A stretch of 64,000 nucleotides of DNA from contig OX463848.1 of NCBI GenBank assembly GCA_949825065.1, positions 30,075,549 to 30,139,548 of the forward strand, given 5' to 3'. Below are positions 46,950-57,639 of this stretch, in pieces. The notes beneath the pieces were generated by a model. That model worked only from the letters and a program-made list of their open reading frames with translations. It made no database searches and had not been told where the DNA came from. This DNA is from Odontocerum albicorne (lineage: Eukaryota > Arthropoda > Insecta > Trichoptera > Odontoceridae). Both the position numbers and the translations under genes were made by a program. Each line of letters starts with the position of its first letter. Positions within the stretch are counted from its first letter, which is position 1.

Positions 46950-48050
46950 ATGTATTCCGGTTACGCTCTTCGTAAACATGTTCGGATAATCAATTTGGAC
47001 CGATTAAAAGAGCACCATACGAACGAATGAATGAAACTGAATTAAAAATTCAAAACGAGTGCCAAAATCAATAAAAAAATATTTATTGCTTGACGAAATC
47101 TCAATCACGCACAGGCCATTTTTTATAAAAATAAAATTGTTAGAATCCAATGAGTATAAAAATGTAACAACCATAAAGTTGGGCCAGTAACCGATAGTAG
47201 CAACTGTTAAAAAAATCTCGGTGTTCTTCAGACTAGGTTATGGGATTATCATATATTACGTCATTATTAATATATGCCCAATCAACGGCAGCATTGTCTA
47301 TGGCAATTATATGGTGGATGTAACTTGTTATTCAATATTGACATCCCTATTTGATTATTAATTTTAGACCACACTTCCAACTGAATTTACTTGATTGGTC
47401 TTATAAGCTGCATTTCATGACGTTAAAATTAAATCAAACGTAAAATAAAAAATATCCAAATCATTGCGGGCTAGATCACTTGGTATTCTAGGTATATCTG
47501 GCTTAATGCAGTGATTTCCAACATATTTAATTCGTGGAACCCTTTTCTACTTTATACTTTTTTTGGATACCTGATTTATTTTACTCATTATAAATTAAAA
47601 ATAATTGTATTGAAAATACAAGAAAAAAAATATTAATATCGGAAAAGCAAATATTATTATTTCAAAGTAGTAATTCATGCGAATGATTGAACTTATTTTC
47701 TTTAAATATTCTGTCTAATTTTGATTTCATTGTGGACAGTTGAATTCTAATATCAGTAGTGGCATCCAACTACCTTCGCTATTTTGTTTTGTCGCAGTAT
47801 AGAGCGAAAATTCAATTTCACACAAATATGTGACACTAAACATAAAAAAACAACAAATTACGTATATAACATATTACATTATTAAATAGATTTAAAAAAT
47901 ACACATTTTACTGTAAGGATATTTTTGTAATGGATATATTTCAAATAAAGTAAAAAATAATTTTGTGAGTTAGATCTCTTTTGCATATACCATATATATA
48001 TACGTCCATATTATGATCATCAATGAATTAAAACAACTGAAATTTGGTAA
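46950..48050. other. Anonymous AT-rich intergenic DNA
   Basis: No gene or recognisable repeat seen. Confidence 0.5.
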
Positions 48051-48057
48051 TATTACT

Positions 48058-48560
48058 TAAGGTGTAAAGCAAGGATGTGTGATGTCACCATAGTTGTTTA
48101 ATTTATATATAGATTGATGTGTGCGCGATTTAAAATATGATGCGAGAGGTGTAAGAATGAGTGAAATAAATATTTGTGGACTTCTATATGCAGAGAATAT
48201 TGTCTATGCTTGCTGAAAATTAACGAGATTTTAGAATATATATATATATAAGCTATATGGCAGATACTAGTAAAAGGATTGAAAAACTAATGTAGCGAAA
48301 TCGAAGGGTGTAATAAAAAGTCTGTGCGATGTATGAGCTAACCTAGAAAACTGCACCAAGTGTAACTAATTTAGAAATAAGATAAAGTGAGAGGTGCGAA
48401 AAATAGAAGATTGCGCAAGATGAAATGTATGAATGTGGAGGAGGTGAATGGTGTGTTTGGATATAAAAGTTTGGAAATATCATCTTTGCCTACCCTCAAG
48501 AGACACGGCGTGATTATATGTACGAGTATGTGTGCACCAATGTAGATAATATAAAGCACT
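48058..48560 (+). pseudogene. Decayed LINE reverse transcriptase and 3' end
   Basis: GVKQGCVMSP, a stop, then LFNLYID match the conserved RT block 'GVRQGCVMSPxLFNxYxD'; ICGLLYAENIVYAC is a degraded form of the FADD active-site block. The end CTACCCTCAAGAGACACGGC and GTGATTATATGTACGAG resembles a common insect LINE 3' terminus (TGCCTACCC...GGCGTGATTATATG). Frames are thoroughly broken. Confidence 0.65.
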
Positions 48561-48849
48561 TCCGTATAAAATCGACGAAATATTCAAGATTTGTATAAAA
48601 TGTCTAAAAATATTTTCTTATTCATTATGTTTTCATTCAGTAGTTTCCAAAAAGAAGGAAGAATAGGAAAAAACTAGGTGTTGAAAACCTCAAATAGAAC
48701 GGAAATACAGCGTTGTTTGCGGTCGGTCACCAATAGAAAACACGGACCGCCTGGTTCACAGTGATATCGGTGGATTTTACGAATTACGTATACGTAAACG
48801 TTACGGTGGAAGAATACTCACTTTTTCCAATAAGAGACCGCGGCAGATA

Positions 48850-49345
48850 GAGACAGCGACAACTAGGCCCGAATTCTTAGTCCAACCTTAACATTAAAAA
48901 TTAAATCCGAACTATTTTTAATAGATAGACATGCAGTGAGACTCTGGAATCAGTTACAAACCAATATAAGACTCGCTCCGTCCTTGGCATGCTTTAAGAA
49001 GCGACTGAAAAAACTCTTAATTTCTAGTCAGTAAAATAACGTGTTTCATTCCTGATTTTTCTTTTCCTTTCCTCTCCACCATCCTTTCCTTTCCTTTTGA
49101 TTGATGATATCTCACTTTATATGAAAAATAGTGTTCGGGTGATTGTCCGTCTTTGTGGGGTTTGTGGGCATGTTCTCACGTATATGTTTATGGATTTCGT
49201 GGGGATGGATAGTCATTTGAATGATTTATGCGACCACGTAACTTGCTTCATTTACTTTTGTCTGGTTGGTTGGAAGAGATTGCCGCCTGGCAATAAGCCC
49301 GCCAGATTGTATTACAATAAAAGTGTTAAATAAATAAATAAATAG
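48850..49345 (+). pseudogene. LINE 3' end with conserved 3'UTR tail
   Basis: The last ORF2 residues read VRLWNQLQTNIRLAPSLACF then KKRLKKLL and a stop (about 48938-49034), a usual non-LTR retrotransposon C-terminus. The 3'UTR includes TCTGGTTGGTTGGAAGAGAT and GGCAATAAGCCCGCCAGATT, then an AAAT repeat tail (49330-49345). The 3'UTR tail is the sequence shared with the SINEs at 1009 and 62480. Confidence 0.75.
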
Positions 49346-49639
49346 ATAAATTAGTATTAAAAGTTAAAATGATGCATAAATTTATCGTATCTATCTTAAA
49401 TAAGGGAGCTATATGGTTTCATTGCCTCACTTTAAAATTTAGGGCGTATGTGATCCGACTCTGAATATCAATCAATACATGTTAAGGTTAGAAATTAGTA
49501 TTTAGACTGGACTATGAATCCAGAAACTGGATTCGAACACCGAGTTGGAACGTTTTAAGAAACACAAATATTTAATCAATGTGATTCTTCACAATACATA
49601 CCTCTTGAGAAGGAAAAAAACATTTTAAATACATACTCA

Positions 49640-49960
49640 AAATCACGCAATGTCCCTTTAGAGGTAAGCAGAGGACAGATCTCCACGACTTTTTATCCAT
49701 AGATACAGCTCAGCTATCTCCTTACACTAATTCCTCGGGTTACCCCTTCCTTGCTCTACATTAATTCCAGAATTAATACATGTTTCTCGAGTCATACGCT
49801 ACTCATTCCCTCAATGTGCCCAAACTATCTCAAGATTTCTTTCTTAATTCTACTTACATTTCTAACACACAGTTCTCTTTTGTCCGATCATTTCTTACTC
49901 ACGTTGGAATATCAGATATTCTACACAAGAACAGAGAACATTTAAACCAAATGCCTCGCC
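49640..49960 (-). repeat. LINE 3'-end copy with a single 61-bp-type monomer
   Basis: Plus-strand landmarks AGGTAAGCAGAGGACAGATC, CTATCTCCTTACACT, then AATGTGCCCAAACTATCTCA at 49813 and TTCTTACTCACGTTGG, matching the order of the repeat at 55778-56470. On the minus strand the monomer includes the codons for an LRWFGH-like motif of LINE ORF2. Unlike the 56 kb copy, the monomer is present once. Confidence 0.6.
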
Positions 49961-50038
49961 TCGAAAAACAATACATAAATATTTCTGAAGCTGCGCTTAC
50001 AATGCTACTGCAGAAAATTACTAGGAATATTTGTAATA

Positions 50039-51320
50039 GGTCCTTACATATGAAATTGGCGTTTTGTTTGGGAGGAACATAAAGTTGATTTTTTTTTAAT
50101 ATAATATATTTATTTAATCAAAGTATGTACCATTGCTATCTATGCACTTTTGCCATCTCATAGGTAGTTCATCGATCCCTTTACTAAAAAAACCATTCGG
50201 ACGGGAATCAATAAAATCTTTGAAGTCGGTTTGGACTGCCCCATCGGAGTTGAATTTTTTCCCTTGCAAGAAGTTATCCAAATTTCGAAAAAAATAGTAA
50301 TCTGTTGGGGCAAGGTCCGGAGAGTACGGTGGATGTCTTAGACATTCCAATTGAAGCTCTTCTAATTTGGTAGCCGTCTGTTGTGCAGTGTGTGGTCTAG
50401 CGTTATCATGAAGCAGCAGTGGCCTAGAGCGATTAACCAGCCTCGGTTGTTTAGCAGCTAGCTTTTCCATCATGGTTTGCAGTTGCTGACAATAGACATC
50501 TGCCGTAATCGTCTGGCCAGATTTAAGAAAGCTGTAGTGAACGACACCAGCACTAGTCCACCAAACGCTCACAAGTAACTTTTTTGGAGTCAATTTTCGC
50601 TTGGGGCATGGTTTGGCTGGTTCGGCAGGGTTCAGCCATTGCGATGAGCGCTTCCGATTATCATACAGGATCCACTTTTCATCACAGGTAATGATTCGAT
50701 TCAAAATCCCTTCATTATTGTGCCGGTTGAGTAATGCAACGCAGCAGTCAACGCGCGTTTGTTGATTTGCTTCACTCAATTCGTGAGGTACCCACCTTTC
50801 AAGCTTTTTCACCTTCCCAATTTGCTTCAAGTGGATTAAAACAGTTTTATCACTAACACCGCAGCCTGCAGCTAACTTGGACGTGGTTTGCGATGGATCC
50901 GCTTCCACAATAGCCTTCAATTCTTCATTATCAACTTTGGTCTCCGGCCGTCCACGGGGCTTCTTCTGCAGGTCGAAATTTCCAGAACGAAAACGTTGGA
51001 ACCAAAAACGCACTGTGTTTTCTTTTGCGGCACCGTCGCCATACACATCATTAATCCTTCGAGCCGTTTCTGCAGCACTGGTGCCACGGTGGAACTCGTA
51101 CTCGTAAATAACGCGATATTTCAAGTTTTCCATTTTGTAAACTGAGTGACGCAAAGAAAAAAAAACAATTGAGGAAAAAACAAATGAATTATAATTTTCG
51201 AAACACAAATACTTGAGTAAATAGCTGTATAAATTTTAATTTGGAATTCCTAACCAAAGAGAAGATATTTGAGATCAAAGTTGCCAGTACGGCAAAACGC
51301 CAATTTCATATGTAAGAACC
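50039..51320 (-). mobile_element. Structurally intact mariner element
   Basis: TA flanks on both sides (50037-50038 and 51321-51322). The inverted repeats, starting GGTCCTTACATATGAAATTG at the left and GGTTCTTACATATGAAATTG from the right, differ at one position over 28 bp. Length is 1282 bp and it holds one uninterrupted transposase ORF. It is the only element in the window with both intact ends and an open transposase frame, hence probably the youngest. Confidence 0.95.
50114..51133 (-). CDS. mariner transposase, uninterrupted, 339 aa (cecropia-like)
   Basis: Cut-and-paste transposase that would bind the terminal repeats as a dimer in the nucleus and insert at TA. I start at MENLKYRVIYEYEFHRG because it matches the family N-terminus; the 25 codons upstream in frame look like leader. 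The DNA-binding half has two helix-turn-helix regions (about residues 15-50 and 70-105) joined by GRP (61-63). WVPHEL is at 114-119. Catalytic Asp residues are D151 (TCDEKW), D243 (LLHDNARPH) and D278 (YSPDLAPTD), with 34 residues between the last two, the DD34D signature of mariner. The length is normal for the family and it ends GIDELPMRWQKCIDSNGTYF. Overall sequence resembles the cecropia group that includes the transposase part of SETMAR. No lesion is visible; activity is not shown. Confidence 0.93.
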   Translation of the reverse strand: MENLKYRVIYEYEFHRGTSAAETARRINDVYGDGAAKENTVRFWFQRFRSGNFDLQKKPRGRPETKVDNEELKAIVEADPSQTTSKLAAGCGVSDKTVLIHLKQIGKVKKLERWVPHELSEANQQTRVDCCVALLNRHNNEGILNRIITCDEKWILYDNRKRSSQWLNPAEPAKPCPKRKLTPKKLLVSVWWTSAGVVHYSFLKSGQTITADVYCQQLQTMMEKLAAKQPRLVNRSRPLLLHDNARPHTAQQTATKLEELQLECLRHPPYSPDLAPTDYYFFRNLDNFLQGKKFNSDGAVQTDFKDFIDSRPNGFFSKGIDELPMRWQKCIDSNGTYFD

Positions 51321-51769
51321 TAATATTAATATAGACCAACATTCAAAATTTGGCGAACTTAAGACATCTAAATTGACAATATTCTTTCACAAACAACAGT
51401 GGAAGAAAACCTGAATGTAAAGGAATTAGAATGGGGAAAACTACATTTAGTCACCATCTGAAATCAAACCCAAAGAAAGACAAGCTTTCTACCAAGAAGG
51501 TCACCAATTGCGAATCACACACAGTCTGTCATTGTTTTATTTTTTTATTTGATAAATATATCAACAACAATAAGCAAACTATGTATCATATAATGGGGAT
51601 GTCGGAGTCATTCTAGTTAGAAATTTATGGAAAGTATAACTTAAGAATGAAAATATGTGTTCTATTAGGCCATAGAATTTATATTTCAAGCCACAGAGGT
51701 CAACAAAACTAAATCCTTTTTCAATATTAATATTATTATGACACATATTATTTTTTTTCCATACAGTTT

Positions 51770-52190
51770 ACTCGCTACAATAAACGAGCAAATAGTGCCA
51801 GCACTGAGACATGGGAGTGAAACGTAGACGTGGAAAATGAATGACAGAAGCCGAATAAATACAGTTTTAATATGTACTATACACTGAGAAAAATATATGG
51901 TGTGTCGATATATGACACAAATATAAATGTAATTATTAAGGATGAATGTAAACTAAAAAGGGATACATTAAATTGTGTGAAAAAGAGCACGTGTAGGTTC
52001 GGACATGTTGAACAGATGGATGACCAGACTGAATAAACAAATTTATAATACAAACATTAGTTGTAGTCGCGGTAGACGACGAGAGAAAATCATGGTTGAA
52101 CCATGTGAATGAAATTTAAGGAAAGGCAAAGAATAAGAAAAACCTGAAGGACTTGTCTGAGAAGATGATGTATTAAAACTTCCATTTTAT
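51770..52190 (+). pseudogene. LINE ORF2 C-terminal relic
   Basis: IVPALRHGSETWTWKMNDRS, then RINTV...TMHREKYMVC, VGSDMLNRWMTRLNKQIYN and SRGRREK follow the order of LINE ORF2 tails (LLYGCETWT...FGHVERM...RLTKQIY...GRPRK). It is related to the fragment at 60985-61335. Several frameshifts. Confidence 0.65.
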
Positions 52191-52194
52191 CCAT

Positions 52195-53425
52195 GCATTC
52201 ATTTCTGATGTCTTCTTCAGCCTTCTTTCAAACATTCACACTCCACTTATTTTCCTCAGTACACGAATATCGACATCATTTATCTTACTCTTATCCTTAT
52301 TCTGCCAAGTTGAAGTTTCACTTCCATACATCAAGGTGGACGCACCATCACACTACAAAACATTGTCATTTTTGGTACTATTGATATTGCGCGGTTGTTG
52401 TATATAATATTAAGTGCTCCGTTTACCTTGTTTTCCAGTGTTAAATGATATTCTAAAATATGAATACTAGTTCAATAAATAAGAAAAGTTTCTGATACAA
52501 AACTACAATAGAATACAGAGTGATGAAAAGGGCCAGAATAGCGTTATCATTAATCACATTCTCATATTACGATCGGTCTGTATTGGCGAGATGGCGAGAT
52601 ACCGATACTGCACAGCGCTTCCGTTCTGTGATTAAGGACTAGTTAATCAACCTCAGACGCCACTAAACAGTCATCTGTTGCTTAAAATGGACTCGCGGTA
52701 AGATGCTTATGATTTATATTTTATACGTGAACACCACCGAGCGAAATGATTATTCTTTGTATTTTTAAATTACTTTATTTAATAAAAATGGGGTCGCGAG
52801 ACAAATAGAATACGAACTCGATATTTACAATGTAGTCTTTTCGGGAATCTGTTATAATAATAAAGGACGATTAATATAGCTCCGTTTAGAGAGCAAACCC
52901 TACCCAAGAGCGTTTTCACTCAGGATTCGATCCACTTATGAATTTTGATAAGATCTCTTAAAAATGATTGTCGTTAAATGCTTCCTAAAGCTGCACACGC
53001 CTGATACCACAGGATCAGCAACGGGAAAAGTTCTATCATAGTACCCCGACCTATTGATAAGAAGCAGATATTCCCAAATAAGACTCCAGAATGATTACAT
53101 CAAAGCCTCAGAGCAGCTGGGTTAATCCCCTAACACCCTTGAAACAAACTATAACAATGCCCATACATCGCCTTGAAACTGGTTCGGCTACGCCGTAGAT
53201 AGCCAATGATGCGGAAGTGGTAGTTCGTGGGCCACTTGTGGTCCTTCAATTCTTGGCGATTCTTGATGGCCCGCGCCGTCTTAAAGAAATACGTATATAA
53301 ATTGATGGACCCAATCGGATTGATATGGCTTGAGCCAAATAAATTACTTCTGTGTCCCCATCAGATACTTTGTTGAGATCCAGTTAAACGCCCATGCTGT
53401 TTTGGAGCACAAAAAAGCCCCTATT
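52195..53425. other. Intergenic DNA with one tRNA-like stretch
   Basis: No gene seen. At 52918-52936 the minus strand has a B-box-like GGATCGAATCC in a context resembling 5230-5265, possibly a decayed SINE. Confidence 0.45.
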
Positions 53426-53430
53426 CAAAA

Positions 53431-53747
53431 CGTATCCTAATGTTGAGACCATGATTTACTCGTCATTATGAGCAGCAAGATTTGCTTCTCTTGAACTCCG
53501 TGCACAAGCTTTGCGTATCCTAATGTTGAGACCATGATTTACTCGTCATTATGAGCAGCAAGATTTGCTTCTCTTGAACTCCGTGCACAAGCTTTGCGTA
53601 TCCTAATGTTGAGACCATGATTTACTCGTCATTATGAGCAGCAAGATTTGCTTCTCTTGAACTCCGTGCACAAGCTTTGCGTATCCCAATGTTGAGACCA
53701 TGATTTACTCGTCATTATGAGCAGCAAGATTTGCTTCTCTTGAACTC
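53431..53747. repeat. Tandem array, 83-bp unit, about 3.8 copies
   Basis: Units start CGTATCCTAATGTTGAGACC at 53431, 53514, 53597 and 53680. Copies are almost identical (one substitution, CCCAATG, in the last). The near identity implies recent amplification. No coding role is evident. Confidence 0.95.
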
Positions 53748-54272
53748 CGACCCAAAATTACATAAGCGGTCCTCTTCAGCATCACGGGCACAGTTGTTTA
53801 TATTGAGAATTAAAAACACTACTAAACGAATCACTATGAAAAGATAAATACAATAGAAACTCACAATGGCTACTAATTAGTCACATCGATATGAATACGT
53901 AAATAGCGAACGAGCCATGAATCACTTGTAGGAATCTCGAAATTTCTCAATTTTTAATTAATGTAATAACGGTGATGAAATTCAAAACAAGCCAAGTAAA
54001 ACCGGCAACGACTCGACCAATACGAAAATTTATGTTTACATTAATAAGACACTTCGATATGAGAAATATTGATAAGACAAGTCGATACAATATTTTATAT
54101 TAACTTAGTCGATATTTTTAATGAAAATTATAAGTATAAACAGCTATTATTTTATTTTAAATACAGGTTGCGTTTTATGTTCCAGGCCGATTTTGTTTGG
54201 CCGGCATTTTGATTTGGCTGTCGTTTGTCAGTTCATATTTGAAAAGTAGTAAGTGGTCGATAACAATTTATT

Positions 54273-54415
54273 ATGGAGCCTCTTACTCCGCAACAACGTG
54301 TTAAAGTTATTAAAATATTTTAATTAAATAATTGTGAATACGCAAAGAAAATTGGGTGTTTTTTTTGGTTTAAATCATGTGCCAAGCAAGACAACCATAA
54401 CACGCGAAGTTTTTA
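54273..54415 (+). pseudogene. Tc3-like transposase N-terminal HTH
   Basis: MEPLTPQQRVKVIKIF, a stop, and after a frameshift RKLGVFFGLNHVPSKTTITR: the helix-turn-helix (DUF4817-like) domain of this transposase group. It is cut at the junction with the foreign segment. Confidence 0.7.
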
Positions 54416-54544
54416 AAGTGTGGTGTTCCCTAATTTTTGTAATTTCTTTATTTTTAGCATCTGATGCCTCTTCAGACATTTGTCCAATAGGAATCAAACA
54501 AGAATCGATGATCTCAGCACCGTGCGTCAATATTTAGTGCAAGG

Positions 54545-55120
54545 CTGCAGGCATATTGCACCACGAGTATAAGGATATGTATAACATTTTTGTTTCCTTA
54601 GCGTAATTTTCAAATTTTGCTGTTCAAAATATATGTTACAATTATGCTCTCTATTTCTGGATAACAATTGTTTTTTTTTTCTCTTCTAAAGCCCGATCAT
54701 ATGATGGATATAAATTGAAGCCTCTTTCAGAAGCTTCCTGTTGGATATTTTTTATTATTCTAAAGCTTCTTCTGGGGAGTAAGGATTTTGTGTTGGAGTT
54801 GTGAAAATTTGTTTCTTGGCCTTTTTATAACTCGTTGCTCTTCTCGGTGATGCAGTCGACATCTCTGGTATTGAATTTGCCCCACCCCGTCTACCACTGA
54901 CTCGAACAATAACTGCAGCTGCATATGTCAATTCTTCCTTCTCGTAGCTGGTAACCAAATCACGTATTTTTCTCCTTTTTGATTCGGATGAACATTCTCG
55001 AAATGATTTAGCTGTACGGCCTACCTTATTAATTGTGTGCATTGGAGAAGAAAAATCTAAATCTTCACACAACCAAGGTTGGTAGAATTTAAAAAACAAA
55101 TACAAACGTCTTTGTTTTTG
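54545..55120 (-). pseudogene. Fragment of an uncharacterised, transposon-associated protein family
   Basis: The ORF at 54755-55105 reads SFRECSSESKRRKIRDLVTS, then EELTYAAAVIVRVSGRR and SPRRATSYKKAKKQ, ending PYSPEEALE. After a stop it continues IQQEASERGFNLYPSYDRAL. I recall this arrangement (SKRRK..., EELxxAA, SPxRAxxYxKA, then xxxYPSYxxxxxAK) from a multicopy invertebrate protein family of unknown function, but cannot name it. It lies inside the Tc3-like element in antisense orientation and has no visible catalytic domain. Confidence 0.45.
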
Positions 55121-55389
55121 TACCCATTTTTGACGAATTTTCCCACATTCGTTTTTTACAATAATATTATAGCATCTGCTTCTTTATCATCTTGAATATT
55201 GTAAAACGTTTTTACAAAATCATAAACACGCTGAATGCGGTGTTTCGAAGGGTTAGAACGCCATACTTCAAAAATACTAATTCTCGTAAGTATCTCGAAC
55301 AAAAAAATATATATTTAAGAAATCGCAGTAAATGGTAATACTGTTTATTTAAATAATATAAGAAGGGAAAAATAAACCAAATAAAAGAA

Positions 55390-55565
55390 AAATCAACAAA
55401 CCAACCACAATCCCGATGCTTAAGGACAACATTAGAAAAGAAATTGCTGAAATAACACCAGAAGTCTGCGAGAATGTTATGAAAAATATGCTTGAAAGAG
55501 CTCGCGTTTGCGCCACGGCCAGAGGCGGCCACTTGACCGACATTATATTCCATACAAAATGGTAA
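55390..55565 (+). pseudogene. Tc3-like transposase C-terminus
   Basis: TTIPMLKDNIRKEIAEITPE, then VCENVMKNMLERARV and RGGHLTDIIFHT with a stop. Nearly identical to the tail at 41505-41700, which links the two elements as one family. Confidence 0.85.
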
Positions 55566-55774
55566 AGACCATATAATCAATCAATTATATATATATAAAT
55601 TATAAAATTGTGTTTCATTTAATAGTTATTAAAAAAAACATCGGCCTGGAACATAAAACGCACCCTGTATGTATTTATTTCATTTGAAAAAATGCATGAA
55701 ACATTCCACCCACATTTTATGCAATAATTGAGAAAATGAGAGATTAACAAATACGGGTTTCATTTTACCATCAC

Positions 55775-56560
55775 GCCATGTCCATTTTGGGGTATGCAAA
55801 GAGGACAGCTATCCGCACCTTTCTATCCATGCACACAGCTATCACCTCGTCCATGCATACATTACGTCAAACATGCTCTACTGTTTCCACTTTTCCCTTC
55901 CACTCTACTCAATTCCTAACCCTTTATCGCTCTCCATTCTTTCCAGACAAGTATAGTTGGTTGGAATAATTCGCAACTCATTGTGGCCAAACCATCTCAA
56001 GATTCCTTTCTATATTCTATATATAACATGAACCTCAAACATTGTGGTCGAACCATCTCAAGGTTCTTTTCTTTATTCTATTTATAACATGAACCTCAAC
56101 CATTGTGGTCGAACCATCTCAAGATTCCTTTCTATATTCCATTTATAACATGAACATCAAACATTGTGGTCGAACCATCTCAAGATTCCTTTCTATATTC
56201 TATATATAACATGTACCTCAAACATTGTGGTTGAACCATCTCAAGATTCCTTTCTATATTCCATTTATAACATGAACATCAAACATTGTGGTCGAACCAT
56301 CTCAAGATTCCTTTCTATATTCTATATATAACATGTACCTCAAACATTGTGGTCGAACCATCTCAAGATTCCTTTCTATATTCTATTTATAACATGAACA
56401 TTAAACAAACAGTTATCCTGTGTCTGATGATTTCTTACTCAGTCAAACATGTAATACCAGATATTTAACGAAAGGCACGCGTTTCTACTACTACATGTAT
56501 TCTGCTTTTATCGCTTCCTTTCAATATCAAAGCTTCGCTTCCACAAAATACTTTCTTTGG
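55775..56560 (-). repeat. LINE 3'-end copy containing an expanded tandem array
   Basis: It shares flanking landmarks with 49640-49960: GCAAAGAGGACAGCTATCC on the left and TGATGATTTCTTACTCAGTC with AATACCAGATATT on the right. Between them the single monomer of the 49 kb copy is replaced by the seven-copy array at 55979-56405. Confidence 0.65.
55979..56405. repeat. Tandem array, 61-bp unit, seven copies, with dimer structure
   Basis: Units start CATTGTGG at 55979, 56040, 56101, 56162, 56223, 56284 and 56345. Two variants alternate in the middle: CCATTTATAACATGAACATC (units 3 and 5) and CTATATATAACATGTACCTC (units 4 and 6), so part of the array is built from 122-bp dimers. On the minus strand each unit carries an ILRWFGH-like reading, a LINE ORF2 motif. 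Confidence 0.93.
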
Positions 56561-56924
56561 CTGCTCGATATTTTAGCAGCATAAATATTTTTCTGAATGT
56601 CAACCTTTGTTAAAATGTATCTAGTGTCTCTGTTAGACATATTTCAGAAAATGTTATCTTATTTGTCAAGAAAAAAAAAGTGGTAGAAATGCGTGTTGCG
56701 AAGAATGTTGGATACATGTATGATAGAGATATTCCGACCCAAACATGGGTATGACGTAATGGTATAAATATGTAATTGTTGAGAGCAACGTAAATAACAT
56801 AAATTGATATACAATGAAGCACATCCCTACTTTTTTTACATTAAAAAGATATGACCGAAGTTATATGTATTCTTATCACTCGGAATACTAAGCGGGGAAA
56901 ATATCTGTCATTTGAGGGGAGTAT

Positions 56925-56992
56925 CACAACGCTAGGTTCGAACCGTCGACCTTCCGTACGGTAGTCCAACGCGTTACCGCACCTTTAACAGT
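56925..56992 (-). repeat. tRNA-like sequence (SINE head or tRNA pseudogene)
   Basis: The minus strand reads GGTGCGGTAACGCGTTGGAC (A-box/D-arm like), then CTACCGTACGGAAGG and CGACGGTTCGAACC (B box). The acceptor stems do not pair convincingly, so I do not call a functional tRNA. Confidence 0.5.
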
Positions 56993-57639
56993 TTTTTAGC
57001 GAATTAATTCTTCAATTAATTTAATACTCGTCTTTGGGACGTCGACAACTGTATTTATTTAACCTTAACACGATCTATATTCATAGTTAGGTAACGATAT
57101 TACACTTTTGTGAGATAATCTGACAATAAAACTAAGACAGAATACGTAGACGGATGCGTTTAGAAATTGTGCACTGTACCAGAAAAGAAAATGGATTCGT
57201 CGAGGATAAGAAGAATTAACGAGTTAGTATTATAAAATGAACGCTCTGTTGTAGTGTCTATTGTTTCACATAAACCGTGGCTAATTTTTAACAGTATGCT
57301 TTCACCGAGATTCAGATTCGTTGCAAAATAATAAAATCCAACGTACAAAATGAAGTTAATTTCCATCAAACATTAAAATAAAAAAACATGAAGGCCTATG
57401 AAAAAAGAACATTTTTATAGTTTTGTCGTACAGTGAAATCTCGATCGATTGTTCCTTGTATAATCATTTTCCCGTGTGTGTCGTTTATTTTATCCAGTCC
57501 CGAACTCATTCCGTAAAAAGCAAGCAAAAAATATATCGCGTCGATCGTTTCTCTGCGCATCGTTTGATCGCAATATTCATTTAGAATATCACGTCATTTT
57601 GTACTATTTTATTGGATGAATCGTTTATGAAAAGAAAGT

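Larger units (their letters stand above)
54164..55667 (+). mobile_element. Chimeric Tc3-like element with foreign core
   Basis: TA flanks (54162-54163, 55668-55669); ends CAGGTTGCGTTTTATGTTCC and, inward from the right, CAGGGTGCGTTTTATGTTCC, continuing through AGGCCGAT. The transposase N-terminus (54273-54415) and C-terminus (55390-55565) of the Tc3-like family are both present in plus orientation. The catalytic middle is replaced by about 970 bp of unrelated sequence that contains a minus-strand ORF. Confidence 0.8.

Noticed and set aside
55979..56405. Regular repeats as a CRISPR array
   Set aside because: Units are contiguous with no unique spacers, and the DNA is clearly eukaryotic.
56925..56992. 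Functional tRNA gene
   Set aside because: A and B boxes are present but the acceptor stem does not pair and the anticodon arm is irregular, so I kept it only as tRNA-like.
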